A stretch of 14,466 nucleotides of DNA from Thermoprotei archaeon. GTDB lineage: Archaea; Thermoproteota; Thermoprotei_A; Sulfolobales; Ignisphaeraceae. Under the pieces are notes generated by a model, which saw only the letters and a list, made by a program, of their open reading frames with translations, was not told the DNA's origin and made no database searches. The stretch covers positions 1 to 14,466 of the forward strand of contig QMWY01000008.1 in NCBI GenBank assembly GCA_003661865.1, given 5' to 3'. Each line of letters begins with the position of its first letter. The first letter of the stretch is position 1. This document shows, in pieces, positions 12,764 to 14,466 of the stretch. The translations under genes were made by a program, and so were the position numbers.

Positions 12764-13549
12764 TTGGTCTTTGGGCTTGAGGGGCGTAGGGTCCTGGTAA
12801 CCGCCTCTACCCGTGGCATAGGTTTCGGCATTGCTAAGGTTCTGCTGCGGGAGGGTGCTCGGGTTGTTATCAATGGTAGGTATAGGGAGGGTGTTGATAG
12901 GGCTGTTGAGGAGCTTAGGGGGCTTGGCGAGGTCTATGGGGTGGCGGCGGATCTAACCCGTAGAGGGGATGTTGAGAGGCTTGTGGAGGAGGCCGTTAGG
13001 CTCCTCGGGGGTCTAGACGCCCTGGTGTACGTAACCGGTCCCCCGCGGCCAGGCTACTTCACTGAGCTGAGCCCTGAGGACTGGGACTACGGGGCTAGGC
13101 TCCTGATCATGAGTGCTGTGTGGCTGACCCGCGCAGCGCTTCCACACCTAGAGAAGGGTGTGGAGCCATCGATAGTGTACCTGAGCAGCGTTGCTGTTAA
13201 GGAGCCCATACCCAACATAGCGCTCTCAAACGTGCTGAGGATAGCTGTGCAGGGACTCGTCAAGACCCTCGCCCGGGAGCTCGGGCCCCGCGGAATAAGG
13301 GTCAACGCCGTTCTCCCAGGGTACATACTTACGGATAGGGTTAGGCAGATCGCTAGGGATAGGGCTGCTAGGGAGGGGAGGAGCGAGGAGGATGTGCTTA
13401 GGGACATAGCCTCGGAGGTGCCCCTGGGAAGGATCGGGGAGCCTGAGGAGGTTGGGCACCTAGTAGCGTTCCTCATAAGCAGGTACGCCAGCTACATAAC
13501 CGGGGCCTCGATACCTATAGATGGAGGGCTATTGAGATCGGTGTTCTGA
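12764..13549 (+). CDS. SDR-family oxidoreductase with atypical active site
   Basis: A short-chain dehydrogenase/reductase of 261 residues, an NAD(P)-binding Rossmann protein. It has VLVTASTRGIGFG for the dinucleotide loop, NGR after strand 2 (favouring NADP), AADLT, then YVTGP where NNAG is usual. YLSS provides the catalytic Ser region and ELGPRGIRVNAVLPGYILTD follows, ending with ITGASIPIDGG. The Tyr-x3-Lys pair is replaced: the aligned stretch is ALSNVLRIAV, Ser and Arg at the two positions. Some archaeal and bacterial SDRs share this, and their substrates are unclear to me. I prefer TTG 12764 (MVFGLEGRRVLVTAS) because homologues start there and GGGGG precedes it; the ATG at 12719 would add 15 A+T-rich codons. 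G+C-rich and intact. Confidence 0.85.
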   Translation: MVFGLEGRRVLVTASTRGIGFGIAKVLLREGARVVINGRYREGVDRAVEELRGLGEVYGVAADLTRRGDVERLVEEAVRLLGGLDALVYVTGPPRPGYFTELSPEDWDYGARLLIMSAVWLTRAALPHLEKGVEPSIVYLSSVAVKEPIPNIALSNVLRIAVQGLVKTLARELGPRGIRVNAVLPGYILTDRVRQIARDRAAREGRSEEDVLRDIASEVPLGRIGEPEEVGHLVAFLISRYASYITGASIPIDGGLLRSVF

Positions 13550-13550
13550 T

Positions 13551-13580
13551 GATGGGTAGTCCCTATAGGCCCTGCCCATC
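13551..13580 (+). terminator. Hairpin after the SDR gene, possible terminator
   Basis: GATGGGTAG (13551-13559) pairs with CTGCCCATC (13572-13580) allowing one G-T pair, two bases after the SDR stop; the loop contains CCTATAGG. No T-run follows, so termination is only suggested. The rest of the convergent spacer to 13726 shows no gene. Confidence 0.3.
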
Positions 13581-13726
13581 AGCTCTGCCAAGGCCTCTAC
13601 AAGCCTTCCCGCCCATCAACGGGTCTTGAACACCCTTGCCAGAGCGCATCGGAGGGGGCGTAGATGTTAGGGTGGTCGTTGGTGACGAGATCCGCGAGAG
13701 CTCTTTGATGAGGATCCATGCGGAGC

Positions 13727-14458
13727 TCATCGTAGGTAGATCAGGTAGGAGATCAGCATGATCACCGCTGTGTAGATCAGGATAACTAGGCCTCCCCTCC
13801 TCCAGTAACCAACCCCGTACCTAACCAACCGGTGGGGAACCGTAAGCAGCATCGCTAAAGGCTTGGGTAGGGGAAGGTAGAAAGGCGTTTTCGAAGCGTA
13901 TACCAGGTACCTCTCCCCATACCTCCTCACCATCCCCTCCTCTTCCTTAAGCGCCGCTAGGGTGAGGACGCAGGCCGCGATCAGCCATATCAGCGTAGGC
14001 GGCTCGGCAAAGGCGCCTCTTATGTAGATCCTATACGCAACTTGTGCTAAGAGACCGTAGCTCCATATAAGGAAGCCGAGGTACTGGGGATGCCTCGAGT
14101 ACCTATAGACCCAGGTATCAACAACCCCAAGCCCCTGGTAGCGCCCGTAGAGCCAGGAGGCAACTCCGAGGAAGAATACGAAGATGCCAAAACCGCTTAT
14201 GGTCAGCGAGACGAGGTGCCCGATCCTATACGGCGTACCGAGGCCCAGGGTAACCGTTAAGAAGCTGATGAGTAGGTGCAGAGGGAGCAGCACAGCGTGC
14301 CCCAACCTCCATACACCGGGCTGGATCATGGGTAGCCAGAGGATCCTGAGAATACCAGCACCCGCTAGGAGGAACATGGCTACGGCGAAGTAACCAAATG
14401 TTGGGAGGTAGAGAGCAAGAGCACCCAGCTTCGACAACCACACCCGCCTACTAACCAA
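13727..14458 (-). CDS. Integral membrane PEMT/ICMT-like methyltransferase
   Basis: A 243-residue protein with about six hydrophobic spans, among them LYLPTFGYFAVAMFLLAGAG, HLLISFLTVTLGLG, GFGIFVFFLGVASWLYG and VILIYTAVIMLISYLIYL. Between spans lie VYRYSRHPQYLGFLIW and ALKEEEGMVRRYGERYLVYA. The R-H-P-x-Y-L-G and E-E-x-x-x-x-x-Y-G-x-x-Y motifs are the SAM-binding signature of phospholipid N-methyltransferase and isoprenylcysteine carboxyl methyltransferase-like membrane enzymes. The substrate here is unknown; a lipid or prenylated compound is likely. The first visible start is TTG 14458, eight bases from the window edge. An upstream start outside the window or GTG 14443 cannot be excluded. It converges on the SDR gene. 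Confidence 0.8.
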   Translation of the reverse strand: MVSRRVWLSKLGALALYLPTFGYFAVAMFLLAGAGILRILWLPMIQPGVWRLGHAVLLPLHLLISFLTVTLGLGTPYRIGHLVSLTISGFGIFVFFLGVASWLYGRYQGLGVVDTWVYRYSRHPQYLGFLIWSYGLLAQVAYRIYIRGAFAEPPTLIWLIAACVLTLAALKEEEGMVRRYGERYLVYASKTPFYLPLPKPLAMLLTVPHRLVRYGVGYWRRGGLVILIYTAVIMLISYLIYLR

Positions 14459-14466
14459 GCCAGCGA

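Noticed and set aside
13672..13761. Small plus-strand open frame after GGAGGGG, reading VVGDEIRESSLMRIHAELIV
   Set aside because: It is about 30 codons long and runs into the antisense of the membrane methyltransferase. It looks protein-like but could be a relic, and no family could be named.

Overview
The window looks like accessory DNA of a hyperthermophilic crenarchaeon, probably in the Desulfurococcales/Pyrodictiaceae range (inference). The signs are frequent TTG and GTG starts, TATA-type promoters, GGAGGT ribosome sites, Thr-rich membrane-anchored surface stalks, and several toxin-antitoxin (TA) families typical of archaeal hyperthermophiles. No rRNA, tRNA, CRISPR array or intact transposase is visible.

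Positions 1-5050 form a TA cluster in which intact and broken modules alternate. There is an intact RelE/ParE-type toxin behind an unusually long helical partner (110-1037). A PIN-toxin tail lies at 1432-1581. A TumA-like antitoxin is followed by a TumE-type toxin broken at a T-run and lacking a start (1698-2322). A decayed UPF0175 antitoxin with a truncated DUF3368 PIN toxin (2323-2708) lies next to an intact pair of the same type (2852-3593). A DUF433 antitoxin is followed by a ruined DUF5615 toxin (4114-4637). Similar pieces of a Thr-rich stalk gene flank the whole cluster (about 20-49 and 5261-5291).

Positions 5050-7305 (minus) encode a large secreted protein with an N-terminal thermonuclease (SNase) domain, a long beta-rich middle, a Thr-rich stalk and a C-terminal membrane anchor. 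Next come a multi-frameshifted membrane-protein pseudogene (7455-8174) and an intact 574-residue protein (8407-10131) that joins a GIY-YIG nuclease domain to a YaaA/DUF6884-like domain. The latter is the most unusual intact gene here and a candidate DNA-processing or defence protein. A decayed stalk/anchor remnant (10251-10556) follows.

Positions 10574-14458 hold G+C-richer, apparently intact metabolic genes separated by decay: a class I SAM methyltransferase, an uncharacterised ORF with a possible one-base slip near its start, a 63-nt GC-rich hairpin, a nitroreductase pseudogene, an SDR oxidoreductase lacking the usual Tyr-x3-Lys, and a PEMT/ICMT-like membrane methyltransferase at the right edge.

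No single multi-gene operon unites the window. Its main character is accumulation and decay of small toxin modules and surface-protein genes around a few intact genes. Several lesions are one- or two-base changes in short homopolymers, so sequencing error should be excluded before each is accepted as a true pseudogene.
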